Below, piece by piece: positions 23,393 through 35,169 of a stretch of 64,000 nt of DNA (positions are counted from its first letter, which is position 1; every line of letters starts with the position of its first letter). The position numbers and the translations under genes were made by a program. Where the stretch lies: assembly GCA_027943335.1 (NCBI GenBank), contig BSBK01003248.1, forward strand, positions 2,232,501 through 2,296,500. The letters run 5' to 3'. The stretch comes from Chamaecyparis obtusa (taxonomy: Eukaryota; Streptophyta; Pinopsida; Cupressales; Cupressaceae). The notes under the pieces are model-generated. The model had not been told where the DNA came from and searched no databases. It saw nothing but the letters and a program-made list of their open reading frames with translations.

Positions 23393-23791
23393 TTAACTCC
23401 CAAAAGTTAGAGATGACTTAAAGGTTATTTCAACACTATTATCATAGTTGCTAAGCTCAAATGTAGTCATCTTACCAATTAAGGCATCAAGAGTAACAGT
23501 GTTATTCAGTATGGATCTTAGTTCTTGAATAGAAGATACTCGAATAGCATACCTTGGTTTAAGAGTCTTGAGAATCTTTCTTACCACTTCTTCACTAGTC
23601 AATGTTCCACCAACACCTTTGATAAGACTTACCATATCTTTTATTCTACCACTATATTGTGCAATGTTCTCCTCATCTTTCATTCTCATCTCATCAAATT
23701 TTCCTCTCAAACTTTCAGCCTTTTCTTTTTGCACTTGTTAATCACCAGCATCAACTAGTGCAAGCTTATCCAACATCTCTCTTGCAATAAT
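23393..23791 (-). pseudogene. Element C gag, downstream part
   Basis: REMLDKLALVDAG next to the insertion point, then KAESLRGKFDEMRMKDEENI, YAIRVSSIQELRS and LIGKMTTFELSNYDNS, the same capsid as A and B. It resumes the frame interrupted at 31580; reading across the insertion site restores the capsid motif DYTT-I-REM at the 5-base target. Confidence 0.82.
23787..23791 (+). repeat. Target-site duplication, left of element B (ATAAT)
   Basis: ATAAT here against ATAGT at 31581-31585: four of five bases. The mismatch is a transition and both flanks belong to one gag frame. Confidence 0.65.
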
Positions 23792-25259
23792 TGTTAATAT
23801 GATTTAGAACAACAGAGAGGGGGGGTGAATCAGTTGTTCTTAGGTCCTGATGTATAAAATAACTTCAAATTTTTTTCTTTAAATCAGATAAGGCAACCAA
23901 ATCAACCTTAGTCATCACTGATTCAATAATAGAAACATATAACTCAACAGTCCACTACCCAATTGTATCTAACTTGTAAAACACAGAAATGTTCAAACCA
24001 AAACATTCACACAAGTTTTTACACCAGGATTTATAGTGGAAACCCAATATGGGAAAAACCACTTTGTAACATGCTACTATTATTTTCACTCTTTTGAAGT
24101 GAGCTCGGTTAAAATCCAACCTTGTCAAAGGTTACAATACACACTGTCAAGTGTGACCTGGTTAAAGGATTTCAATCACCCTGTTAAAAGTGAGCCTAGT
24201 CAAAGGACTTACATACACTACATTAGAATGCAACCTTGTTCAAAGGATTTAACATATGACTGTTAGGTCAACCTCTGTTAAAAAGATTTTGATTGTTATA
24301 ATGGTTAGAAAGTAGCAGTAGTATTGATCTGAAAACATACAACTCACTTTGCAAATATCAGATCCAATTCAGTACACAAATGCTGGTTTACTGACTTTGA
24401 AACTTTTCCATCTCCACTTATGATCTGCTCGGAACTTTCCTTCAAGCAATCACCACACTTTTTCCTTTAGCCTTTTCGCTTATACAGTCAATAAAACTTT
24501 ACTGTTCTTCCAGCATCTCCTTCACCAATGCATACACATACCTAATGCTTCAGTTCCCTTAATGCTTTCCTTTGTTAGGTTAACTTATATTTTGCCACTC
24601 AATCTCCTTCATAGATCTTAGGGTTAGCTCAGATTCATTGAATCTACCCGCTTCATGTTCTTCATCTCCTCTTCTAAAATCATCTCAAATCTCATAATGA
24701 TTTACAATAAAATGTTTTACAAAGCATTAAATGCTTCCATACAATCAATAAATAAAGTCAACATGTTTTACATAATCCAAGAATTCAAACAATGTCATGC
24801 CCAAAAAGAATTCTCTTCAAATATAAAATTGTTGATGCTCAGTCAATACTGTGATCATCCACTCGATCACCATGTAAAACATTCAGCCACTACTAAAATT
24901 GTTTCCTCGACAATTTAATGATACTCAGTCGACACTAAATTTTTTCTCGGCATCCACTAACTCAGTCGACTCTGTCATGACTCAGCTTAAACATAATTTC
25001 TTCATTTTTTGCTCGGTTAAGCCTACCAGTTTAGTCTTCACTCTTACTAAGATAAAAAATACATTGTCTCATCATTGTGCAACATAATCAAGTACACTTT
25101 GCAGTATCAAGATAACTCAACCTTTCCTTAGGTGCTATTGTTACCAACCTTTCTTTCCTTTTTCACAATAGATATAGTACTTTCCTAAGTAGCAACAGTC
25201 TTACCAGTTAAGGTTTGACATCAATGAAAATATAATAATTGTTTCAATTGCAATTTCCA
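23792..25259 (-). repeat. Element B 3' LTR
   Basis: 1468 bp. Minus strand starts TGGAAATTGC and ends CATATTAACA. Its partner is 30111-31580, which has a slightly longer G run at the shared end motif. Confidence 0.92.
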
Positions 25260-25276
25260 ACAATCTCCCTCTTTGG
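25260..25276 (-). promoter_or_regulatory. Element B polypurine tract
   Basis: Minus strand CCAAAGAGGGAGATTGT just before the LTR start TGGAAATTGC. Confidence 0.8.
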
Positions 25277-25746
25277 GATTGATGGCAACACCATATGATA
25301 TCACCTGAATAACACATGGATTACCAACCAATCCAAAAACTCATAACTATCCATCAGAGAAAATTTATAATATCCTTAGCTTCATTTTGATTCAGAATCA
25401 GTAAATCTCACTTTTGTGACCGTCAGAAGTATCTGGATCTCCCTCTATCCCGATCTTCCATTTTAGTTCAATCTCCCTTTCTTTCAGTGTCATGTGTTAT
25501 AGTATCATTTCAGTTCAATCTCCCTCTTTGACAAAAATACCAAAGCAACAACTTAGACATACATCCAACAAATGTAGATATATCTGTTCAGCAAAATGTT
25601 TCTCCCTCTGTCATCTTGCTCATGACTAATTTGTTATCTTTGTTTCTTCTTCACAGCTCTAGGATAGTCCTAAAGTGTGACAATCTTCTGCATCAATGTG
25701 TCAAATGTTCTATTGTAGTATATTTGATGCAGTGCTCCTAGCTTGG

Positions 25747-26856
25747 CTAGGCAGTCTCAGTTAGGGGAAGGACCCCTAATTGACTTCTTAGGTACTCATG
25801 GGCTTCTTTAGGTAAAGCTTTAGTGAATATGTTTGCCAATTGTTCTTTTGTATTCACATATTCCATTCAGACTTCCTTGTCTTGTACCAATTCTCTTAAA
25901 TAGTGATACTTGATTGCTATGTGCTTGGTCTTAGAGTGAATCACTGGATTCTTAGAAATATTGATAGTACTTGTGTTGTCATAGAAAATAACAACAGGTT
26001 TAGTGATTTCTTCTTTCATGCCTATCAACAATTGTTTTATCCATATCAAATTTGAGCAATTTACTGTAGCAGGAACATACTCAGCTTTAACAGTAGATTG
26101 GAAAATGCAATTTTGTTTCTTGCTTGTCTAGGAGACTAATCTATGTCCAAGAAAGAAAGCTCCACCACTAGTGCTCTTTCTATCATCTACATTTCCTACC
26201 CAATGAACATCAGTATATACTCTAAGTTCAAATTTGTCATCCTTCTTGTAGTATAATCCATAGTCAGCAGTTCCTTTCAAGTATCTCATGATTCTTTTCA
26301 CTGCCATCATGTGTGTTTCTTTAGGATTGGTAGAGAATCTTTCCACAATCCCAATAGCTAGTGCAATATCAGGTCTACTATGTACAACATATTGCAATTT
26401 TCCAATCATGGATCTATACAAAGTTTGGTTAACTTTTGCAGCATCATCATTCTTAGATATTTTTTGTCCAGTAACCATAGGAGTTCCTACTGGTTTAGCA
26501 TCATCCATTCCAAAAGTTTTCAGTATTTCATTAACATACTTAGACTATGTAATAAAAATTCCTTTCTTCATCTGATATACTTGTAAACCAACAAAGAATT
26601 TGATCTCACCAAACATACTCATCTCAAATTCAATTTGCATTTCATGTGAAAAACTTTTACACAATGCATCTTGTCCACCAAAAATAATGTCATCAACAAA
26701 GATTTTGGCCAACAAAATACCTATACCTTCTTCATCTTTCATATATTGATTGCTTGTGTCATTTGTCCTGGAAAATCCAATTTGTATCAGGTAATTATGC
26801 AACCACTCATACCATGCTCTGGGAGCTTGTTTCAATCCATATAAAGGTTTGTTCAT
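25747..26856 (-). pseudogene. Element B: RT palm-thumb and RNase H
   Basis: One reading frame with only stop codons as lesions. KPLYGLKQAPRAWYEWLHNY, then KIFVDDIIFGGQ with both active-site Asp, MQIEFEMSMFGEIKFFVGLQ, TFGMDDAKPVGTPM, YRSMIGKLQYVVHSRPDIAL, NPKETHMMAVKRIMRYLKGT, then the RNase H end TVKAEYVPATVNC, VIFYDNTSTINISKNPVIHS and LANIFTKALPKEAHEYLRSQ, finishing at TAG 25749-25747. Stops lie before SKYVNE, before TSKKQ and after VQDKEV. In SIRE-type copia the KAEYV box is AEAEYV, so this RNase H also has an altered acidic motif. Confidence 0.88.
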
Positions 26857-27380
26857 TTTTCATACCATATGTCTTATGTTTGGATCAATAACACCTTCTA
26901 GCTATTCTATGTAAACTTCTTCTTCTAGTATACCATTTAAAAATGCAGACTTGACATCCATTTGATATACCTTGAAATCTTTATAAGAAACATATGCAAG
27001 TAGAGTTCTCACTTCTTCCAATCTAGCTACAGGGGCAAATGTCTCCCCATAATCAATTCTTTCTTCTTATGCATAGCCTTTGCATACTAGTCTAGCTTTG
27101 TTCCTAGCGATTTCACCTTTTTCATTCAACTTGTTTCGAAATACCCACTTTGTTCCTATAACATTCTTATCTGCAAGTCTCAGCACCAGAGTCTAGGTTT
27201 CATTCTTCCCAATCTGGTCAATATCTTCATTCATTGCTTGTATCCAATCTTCATTTTCTAATGCCTCTTTAGTTGTTTTAGGTTCAAATTCACATATTAA
27301 GCATGTTGGATCTTTTGTCTTGCTTTTGGTCTGAATTCCAATGTGTTTGTCTCTAGTTATCTATTCAGGCTTGTGATGTC
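26857..27380 (-). pseudogene. Element B: RT fingers region
   Basis: [47 protein letters not shown] then stop, [38 protein letters not shown]. Intact catalytic Asp in DVKSAF. Broken by at least three stops and by a frame change just before KPLYGLK. Confidence 0.83.
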
Positions 27381-27570
27381 TTCTTACATATTTTGCCAAA
27401 ACAAGTTCATCATTTTTCTCTTCTATATCATCAAGTTCCTCAACAAGATTGTCAGATTCAGCTTCTGAATGCTCGACAACCTCTTCCTGATCCTCGACAG
27501 CATTGTCTTGTAGCTCGGCATGTTCTTGTTCTCTCTTGGCACTGTTTTCCTGACACTTGGCATCATTTAT

Positions 27571-28080
27571 CTATCGCTTGGCATTTCTTTCCTGAGACTT
27601 GGCATCAAGTGCAGGTCTATTACCTACCTCTTGTATTTCCTCAATGTACACAAAGGATCTGTAATCTTCTAGTTCTCTTTTGCTATCAGCCTCATTTCTT
27701 TCTACATACTCATCAATTTTTACATTCACACTTTCCACAATTTTGTTAGTGTTAGAGTTCAAACACTTATAAGCTTTACTTTTTGTGGAGTAGCCTAGGA
27801 ATATGCCTTCATCACTCTTAGCATCAAACTTTCCATTCCTATTGTCTTTCAATATGTAACACTTGCTTCCAAATATTCTAAAGTATTTAACACTCGGTGC
27901 ATGCCCATACCATAATTCATAGGGTGTCAGATTTGTACCTTTCTTAATCTGTACCTGGTTAAGAGTGTAAATAGCTATACTTATAGCTTCTTTCCAGTAT
28001 TTTTGTGCCACATTATTTTCCATCAATAATTTCCTAGCACAGTCCAAAATAGATCTATTTCTTCTTTCTACTATACCATT
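27571..28080 (-). pseudogene. Element B: integrase C-terminal half
   Basis: In frame with the upstream pol block, after the TAG at 28083-28081 that replaces the first Gln of PQQNG. It retains the catalytic-Glu region before MDCARKLLMENNVAQKYW, then GTNLTPYELWYGHAPSVKYF, FGSKCYILKDNRNGKF and SDEGIFLGYSTKSKAYKC. It ends in a charged tail at 27571; a low-complexity linker to RT follows in other frames. Confidence 0.85.
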
Positions 28081-29280
28081 CTATGGAGGCGTTCTAGGTG
28101 CAAACATCTGTCTTTTGATTCCTCTATCATTGCAAAAAAGATTAAATTCATTTGATGTAAATTCTCCATCACGGTCAGATCTAAGACATTTCAGCTTCCT
28201 ACCTATCTCCTTCTCAACCTTAGCCAAATACCACTTGAAAAATTGAAAAGCATCATATTTTTCTTTTAGAAACATTACATGCATCATCCTGGTATGATCA
28301 TCAACAAACAAGATAAAATATCTAGCTCCATAGTAGCTTTGTACACCCATAGGTCCACAAAGGTCAATGTGAACCAAATCTAAAATGTGTTTAGAAGTAA
28401 AGGATTTGCTCTTGAAACTTGGCTTAGTCATTTTCCCTAACTGGCATTCTTTGTACATTACATTCTCAGGTTTCTTCAATCTAGGTAGGCCTCTTACTTT
28501 CTTCTTCTTACTTATCTCTACCAGATTGTCAAAGTTAACATGGCATAGCCTCTTATGCCATAACCAAATGTCATCAAGTTGTGCAAACATACATATTTCT
28601 TCAGATAGGTCAAGATAAAACAAATTACCTCTAGTCTGCTCACCACTTCCAATCAGTTCACCAGTAGTATCAAATATCTTAGCTTTCTTGTGATGAAATT
28701 CCACTCGGTAACCAGTTCTGTTGAGCTGAGCAACACTTAACAGATTATAATTCAGTCCTTCAACCCAATAAGCATTTTCACAAGAGATCTTATCAGTTAG
28801 TTTAATCAATCCTTTTCCTCTAACAGGACATGGTGCATCATTACCAAATGTTACACTTTTACCTTTATAATGATGTAGGGTCACAAACTTACTTTTGTCA
28901 CCAGTCATGTGATGTGAACAACCAATATCAATAATCCATTTATCATTCTTGTTCATATAGGAAATCAATGTTGTTTTCTCATCCTCATCAAATTCATCTT
29001 TCATTGCAACATAGAGTACCTCAATTTCAAAATCATTACTATCAGTATCAATCTCTTCTTCAGCAATGTAATAGGATTTCTTACCTTTTTCTTTGTAGTC
29101 TTTGTACCTTCGGTAGCCTTTGTCATCTCTTCTATCTTTGTTTCTGCTATTTCTTTCTTCATCTTTATCCTTCCTGTTAGGACATCTAGTAGCTATATGA
29201 CTGACCTTGTTACATGCAAAACATATAATAGGAAGTTTACCTTTGTATTTTCCTTTTCCTCTTCTCAGTCTTCTAGCCAT
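28081..29280 (-). pseudogene. Element B: zinc knuckle, protease, pre-integrase, integrase N-half
   Basis: The longest open stretch in the window (399 codons), the central part of copia gag-pol. Knuckle CFACNKVSHIATRC (complete C-x2-C-x4-H-x4-C) at ~29223-29182. Protease WIIDIGCSHHMTGD at ~28947-28906, where the catalytic DSG is DIG. Pre-integrase WLWHKRLCHVNFDNLV with MYKECQLGK (first Cys is Tyr, as in A). Integrase HIDLCGPMGVQSYYGARYFI (first Asp) and CLRSDRDGEFTSNEF (second Asp). The apparent start is internal: the frame continues upstream into gag through SESESESEDDSD. Confidence 0.9.
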
Positions 29281-30035
29281 AAGAGCTTCTAGATCTTCAA
29301 GATCTTCATCAGAAGTGTCACTATCATCTTCACTTTCACTTTCACTTTCACTGATGCATCTTTATTTTTCCTTCTTAGGCTTGTTTAGGACTAACTGTGA
29401 CTTGAAAGTAGATTCAACATTTCCAATACTACCAATAGTGAAATTATCATAATTGAATAGTTCAAAAGTAGTCAGCTTGCCAATCAAACCTTCCAAAGTA
29501 AGCACATTTGCAGAATAACATCTAGATTCCTGAATAGCTGAGATCTTAATAGCATATATAGGATGCAGGGTTCTTAATACTTTTCCAATTATGGTCTCAT
29601 CATCAATAGTTCCATTTTCTCCTCTAATAGCATTCACAACTTCTTTTATTCTACCATAGTATTGTGCAATGTTTTCATCTTCATTCATTCTTATTTCATC
29701 AAACTTACCTCTAAGACTCTCAGCTTTAGCTTTCAGTACATATAGATCACCACCATAGATCTTTGCAAGAGTGTCCCACATATCTTTAGGAGTTGTACAA
29801 TCCTTAATGTCCTCAAATTCTGGATAGCTTAGGGTAGATGCAATTTCTAGCATTTCCTAATTGTGTTCTTGCTTGGCTCTCATTTCCTCGGCAGTCAAAG
29901 GTGCAACAGGTGTGACATAGTCATGCTCAATGTAGTACTTTGCAGAATCACCAATACTGGCCAGATGTAGCTTCATCAAGCTTTGCCATATAGGGAAGTT
30001 ATCTTTGTTCAGCTTTGGTACCTCTTCTTATACAT
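29281..30035 (-). pseudogene. Element B: gag (capsid)
   Basis: ATG at 30035-30033 (MYKK) lies 62 bases after the primer site. A single base is missing a few codons in, after which VPKLNKDNFPIWQSLMKLHL follows in the new frame. A TAG/TAA interrupts at HN-stop-EML. From 29853 to 29362 the capsid is open (TTPKDMWDTLAKIYGGDLYV, AESLRGKFDEIRMNEDENIA, LIGKLTTFELFNYDN), with a stop at PKKEK-stop, then an acidic Ser-Glu repeat leading to the knuckle. Capsid family as in A and C. Confidence 0.87.
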
Positions 30036-30096
30036 CTTGATCATTTGCTTCAAGTCCCTTTAAAATTGCTTTCTATAAACACCAATAAGAAACTCA

Positions 30097-30108
30097 GCTC
30101 TGATACCA
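30097..30108 (-). promoter_or_regulatory. Element B primer-binding site
   Basis: Minus strand TGGTATCAGAGC, the full 12-base initiator Met tRNA complement, two bases after the LTR. Confidence 0.9.
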
Positions 30109-30110
30109 AT

Positions 30111-31580
30111 TGTTAATATGATTTAGAACAACAGAGAGGGGGGGGGTGAATCAGTTGTTCATAGGTCCTGATGTATAAAATAACTTTAAAAACTTTTCTT
30201 TAAATCAGATCAAGCAACCAAATCAACCTCGGTCATCACTGATTCAATAATAGAAACATATAACTCAATAGTCCACTACCCAGCTATATCTAACTTGTAA
30301 AATACAAAAATGTTCAAACCAAAACATTCACACAAGTTTTGACACCAGGATTTATAGTGGAAACCCAATATGGGAAAAACCACTTTGTAACATGCTACTA
30401 TTATTTTCACTTTTCTGAAGTGAGCTCGATTAAAAGCCAACCCTGTCAAAGGTTATAATACACACTGTCAAGTGTGACCCGATTAAAGGATTTCAATCAC
30501 CCTATTAAAAGTTAGCCTAGTCAAAGGACTTACATACACTCCATTAGAATGCAACCTTGTTCAAAGGATTTAACATATGACTATTAGGTCAACCTCTGTT
30601 AAAAGGATTTTGACTGTTACAATGGTTAGAAAGTAGCAGTAGTATTGATTTGAAAACATACAACTCACTTTGCAAATATCAGATCCAATTCAATACACAA
30701 ATGCTAGTTTACTGACTTTGAAACTTTTCCATCTCCACTTCTGATCTAATCGGAACTTTCCTTCAAGCAATCACCACACTTTTTCCTTCAGCCTTTTTGC
30801 TTATACAGTCAATAAAACTTTACTGTTCTTCCAGCATCTCCTTCACCAATGCATACACATACCTAATGCTTCGGTTCCCTTAATACTTTCCTCTGTTAGG
30901 TTAACTTGTCTTTTGCCACTTAATCTCCTTCGTAGATCTTAAGGTTAGGTCAGATTCATTGAATCTACCCGCTTCATGTTCTTCGTCTCCTCTTCTAGAA
31001 TCATCTCAAATCTCATAAAGATTTACAATAAAACATTTTACAAAGCATTAAATGCTTCCATACAATCAATAAATAAATTGAACATGTTTTACATAATCCA
31101 AGAACTCAAACAATGTCATCCCCAAAAAGAATTCTCTTCAAATATAAAATTGTTGATGCTCAGTCAATACTGTGATCATCCACTCGGTCACCATGTAAAA
31201 TGCTCAGCCACTACTAAAATTATTTCCTCAGCTATTTACTGATACTCGATCGACACTAGATTTTTGCTCAGCATCCACTAACTTGGTCAACTCTGTCATA
31301 ACTCGGCTTAAACATAATTTCTTCATTTTTTTCTCAGTTAAGCCTACCAGTTTAGTCTTCACTCTTACTAAGATAAACAATACATTGTCTCATCATTGTG
31401 CAACATAATCAAGTACACTTTGCAGTATCAAGATAACTCAACCTTTCCTTAGGTGCTATTGTTACCAACCTTTCTTTCCTTTTTCACAATAGATATAGTA
31501 CTTTCCTAAGTAGCAACAGTCTTACCAGTTAAGGTTTGACATCAATGACAATACAATAATTGTTTCAATTGCAATTTCTA
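30111..31580 (-). repeat. Element B 5' LTR
   Basis: 1470 bp, pairs with 23792-25259. The TG start is mutated to TA (TAGAAATTGC on the minus strand). Confidence 0.92.
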
Positions 31581-31585
31581 ATAGT
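31581..31585 (+). repeat. Target-site duplication, right of element B (ATAGT)
   Basis: See 23787-23791. Confidence 0.65.
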
Positions 31586-31831
31586 AGTATAGTCCTTAAC
31601 ATCATTGAATTCAGAATCATTCAAGCAAGACGCAATTTTAATCATTACCGAGCTGTGTTCCATTCTTTCTCTCTCCTGATCAAGTGTCATTGATCTAGGA
31701 GATGGTGGAGTGTAGTCATTTTCTAGAAAGTAGATTACAAATTCTTCAATCCTAGATAGGTGTAACCTCATCCTTATTTTTCATGTAAATAAACTTTCGT
31801 TGTTTAGTTTAGGTACTTCTATCTTATACAT
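31581..31831 (-). pseudogene. Element C gag start
   Basis: ATG at 31831-31829 gives MYKIEVPKLNNESLFT, then TGA where A and B have Trp (FxxW), then RMRLHL, MTLDQERERMEHSSVM and SEFNDVKDYTT up to the element B insertion. Frame and order match the A and B gags. Primer site at 31882-31893 is 51 bases upstream. Confidence 0.83.
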
Positions 31832-31881
31832 CTTCATATCTTTTACTCAAGTCTTTCAAACTTATCCCTTTGGAGTACTTA

Positions 31882-31893
31882 GCTCTGATACCA
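31882..31893 (-). promoter_or_regulatory. Element C primer-binding site
   Basis: Minus strand TGGTATCAGAGC, two bases after the LTR end. Confidence 0.9.
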
Positions 31894-31895
31894 AT

Positions 31896-33435
31896 TGTTG
31901 GATTGCGAAGAGGGGGGTTGAATTAGTAATCCTTGATTCTCTGTACCTTAAAAAAATTTCTCTAATTAACTCGGTTAAACACATTTCACTATTTACTGAC
32001 AATAGTAAATAAAGTTTATTAATCACAATATCATTCACAAAAATCATTCATCACATATATTGTAATAGTATTTAACATGGAAAGCCAACTTTGGGGAAAG
32101 TAGTTGTGGGAATTGTCACGCACTAAAGAAATACTCTTCTAAAATATGCCTGGTTAAGAGCCAATCTTGTTAAAGATTATAATGCACACTACTAGGTGTG
32201 ACCCAATCAAGGCATTTACCTAAGATCTATTAGGATATTCACTCTATTCGGAGTGGCCCGGTTAAAGGGCTTTAAACACTCTTTAGAATGTTACCTTTTT
32301 CAAGGATTTTACAATAAGACTGTTAAGTCCACTCAGTTAAGAGATTTCTCTGTTACAATTGTTAATAGGAAATAGTAAAAAAAGTGACCTATAGATTTGC
32401 AACTATCCTTTTCATAATCAAATCATTTGTGCGCTCTTTATCTTCACTTCAATTATTCACTTTCCATTGTCTTCAATACTTCATCAAAACTTTATTTTCA
32501 CTCAAAATCTATCTTTTCCTTCTTCACTGTATCAGTTGGTGACTCCTCAACTCTTCACTTTGCTAGCCATTTGTCCATACAGTATCATCATTTATATAGA
32601 CCTTGTTTTATCTCTTAATCACTTTTATTACATTTTCCATTTATCAATCTCAGTCATCCAATTCATGTCACAAACTTATTCATTGAATCTAGATCTCGGT
32701 AACATGTTCTATCATCACCTCAGGACTTGAACTTTCTTAAAAAAAATTCCTTCTCTTTTTTCATTTAGATCCAAGCCATAGATCATCATCTTGAATTTTC
32801 TTGTCCATAGATCTCTTAACTAACTTTCCTCATCATCAAAAACTTCCAGCTTGTCATAGTTAATCATTAAATGTCATTCTCATCCTTGTATTTAATTTTT
32901 GTTCCTTTATCAGTTTCCTTCCAACTGAATTTTAGTTAACTTCAGTCGGTGACTAAAACCTTCTGTTCAGTATCTCAACTTCCTCTCTCTTTAACACATA
33001 TTTCCTTTTCTTTTTCTGAATTACTTTTTCCTTTTAGCGAATCACCTTTCCTGCTCGGTAGCCAAAACTATTTTTCTTACCAACTTGACTAATCTTCTTT
33101 ACCATACTTTACCAACTTGATATAATTAAATGTTAGGTAGAAAATAATTATATCAACATAAGCTTACCATTGTATGATTTGTATCAATTTTCCAATTAAG
33201 TTCTTCATCTTCTCATCATTCCATTTCTTCTTCTTCTTAACTTTACTCAACTTATATCATACTCTAAATGATATGGCAACACAATATAAATCATTAATCA
33301 ATTTCTTAACATCAATGAAAAGATAATAACTAATCTCACCTTACTACTATCTTTCATTACTCTAACCTTGGTCACTCTTCATCATCATCACCATCAAATA
33401 ATCAATCTCCAACATTATTATCAGTTATAGTAACA
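31896..33435 (-). repeat. Element C 5' LTR
   Basis: 1540 bp, partner of 18013-19426 but 126 bp longer, with several insertions, one being an extra AT-rich block near 33260-33300. Confidence 0.88.
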
Positions 33436-33617
33436 ACATTTTCAACAATATTCCAACAATTTTACTGTTGTAGGTTTCACCTACTACCAATGGGTACAAT
33501 ACGAGGGGGGTGCAATGACACACACTAATAAGGAGAAGCTAATTAAGAGTTTGAGAATGAATATGCATGTAATTATTACCCTTGTGTACTAATGTTTATT
33601 TACATGGTTTATTTAAT
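33436..33617. other. Short flank between element C and transposon T
   Basis: 180 bases with no coding content. Contains GTAGGT-TTC-ACCTAC (33470-33484), a small hairpin. TAAT at 33614-33617 is the proposed target duplication of T. Confidence 0.4.
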
Positions 33618-33647
33618 GGGTATATGCACAAAGATGGGGGACCAAAA
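33618..33647 (+). repeat. Transposon T left terminal inverted repeat
   Basis: Core TGCACAAAGATGGGGGACCA. Matches the reverse complement of 56054-56083 at 28 of 30 bases. Confidence 0.7.
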
Positions 33648-33743
33648 TGGTGCCACATTCCTTTTTGGCCCCCCAATGACCATAGTGCATACGCACTAAA
33701 GCACATGCACCCTATAGTGCACACATGTTATGGATTGGGTTTC

Positions 33744-33760
33744 CCAAGCCTCGGGCTTGG
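33744..33760. repeat. Transposon T left subterminal hairpin
   Basis: CCAAGCC-TCG-GGCTTGG, a perfect 7-bp stem. The same stem with loop TAA is at 55221-55237. It is surrounded by TAGTGC motifs, including a near-palindrome at 33771-33792 centred on GCACATGTGC. Confidence 0.7.
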
Positions 33761-35169
33761 AAAATTCAAAACATAGTGCACATGTGCTATGTAGAGAATA
33801 TAAATTTTCTTGCTTGTCTTTCAAGGGCTCATTCTTATCCCACAAACCCACATTTGCAAGAAAAGAAAGCTTCCTAGAGTGCATGCACAAAGGAATTATT
33901 CTTGTTCAATTCATCAAATTAGATAAAGAATGGATCCATGACGTCGTCAAGTTTGAATTGGAAGAAGAGGTAAGTATTTTTACAGCCCATGCCTCTGATT
34001 TGTATTGAAATTTCAACTTTGAAGCACTTTGTTTTGTCAAAATTTATTTTCTTATATTTTAAGTGTAATTAGGATTTTAAAATTGATTTTGTTTTAATTT
34101 CTAGGAAGAAATGATCTCCTTGAACAAAATCCTCAACCAAACCCTCCATCTTCTCCTCACGAACAAATTAATGAAGAAAATAACCAAGAACTTGAACCTC
34201 AACTGCCTCCACCGATCAAGAAGCCTCCTCCTGGAACAGAGAAAAATTTGATCAACCAAATTCAAAAAGGGAAAAAAGAATAATAATATTTAAATAGGAG
34301 GTTAAAATATTCTATTGCTATAAATCCTGGAAGGGAAAGACTTGCAAAATCATTGGAATCAATCTTGACCCACATACGCTCAGTTAGTGGGCAACTTAAT
34401 TTATGTCATGATAAAAGAGAAGAAGAAAAATAATATTATGCAAATAAATTTTCATATGACGACATAAAAAAGAAAAAATTCACAAAACATGACATTTACA
34501 AACTCTTTAAAAAGACAGGGGACACCGATACTCTTAGAACTATAGAAAACACATTCCCAATTCATTGGTGCTTGAATGAAGACATAAAAAACAAATTTTG
34601 GGAGAGATGGTGGATGGTCTTTGATTCCCCTCCCTGTAACAATCATGAGGTTCCTATATATTTCTTGAGGAAACTCTATTGTGAGTTTGTACTGAAGGAG
34701 CTGCCAAATTATTTTGACTTTCTAGATTCTCAGGGTAGAGGAGGAAGGGCATCATTTGATAGAGCAAGGGCACATCGTGACCCTAACACACCTAGGATTC
34801 CTATTGGAAAGTCACATGTGGATCATGTTAGTATTCCTTCCATTTTGAAGGAACATGTAGAGGTGAACACACTAGGCATGATTAGTGCTCTGATAGAGAC
34901 TCGCATTTAGTGTGTCACTCCTTTAGTTGATGGTCACCATGGTCAATCTTCGAGGGGGATATTTGTCGGTCATGTGGATCCTTGTGTACATTTTGTATTG
35001 TCGAGAGAGAGGAAGAGGATCATGGAATGATGACTGAAAATTTTCTAAATATGACATTTGGAATTGACACACATGCAAATATTTCCAAGTTCATTAAATT
35101 TATTTGATCATATTTTATTTATAAAAGAATAACTAATTAATTTAGTATCTATTGATTATGATCAAAATT

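Larger units (their letters stand above)
23792..31580 (-). mobile_element. Complete Ty1/copia LTR retrotransposon (element B)
   Basis: 7.8-kb element, minus orientation, inserted in the gag of element C. 5' LTR 30111-31580, perfect primer site, single gag-pol frame, polypurine tract, 3' LTR 23792-25259. Its LTRs are closely similar (few differences per 100 bases where I compared them). RT keeps FVDD and long blocks of pol are open, making it the youngest of the copia set. Remaining lesions include a one-base loss and a stop in gag, DSG changed to DIG in protease, a TAG in integrase, and several stops in RT-RNase H. Confidence 0.94.
18013..33435 (-). mobile_element. Ty1/copia LTR retrotransposon (element C), split by element B
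   Basis: 5' LTR 31896-33435, primer site 31882-31893, gag start 31831, then element B (23792-31580) inserted in gag, then the rest of gag-pol down to ~19900, polypurine tract and 3' LTR 18013-19426. Without B the element is about 7.6 kb. The coding part is the most decayed of the three. The bases outside the two LTRs (GAATG and ACATT) do not form a target-site duplication, so one end may have been altered by the neighbouring duplication. Confidence 0.85.

Noticed and set aside
27393..27749. 118-codon plus-strand frame rich in His, Trp and Gln
   Set aside because: Antisense of the integrase tail and the repetitive linker to RT in element B. Its apparent repeats come from that linker.
33470..33484. 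GTAGGT-TTC-ACCTAC hairpin as a terminator or transposon end
   Set aside because: Only a 6-bp stem with no matching copy elsewhere in the window.
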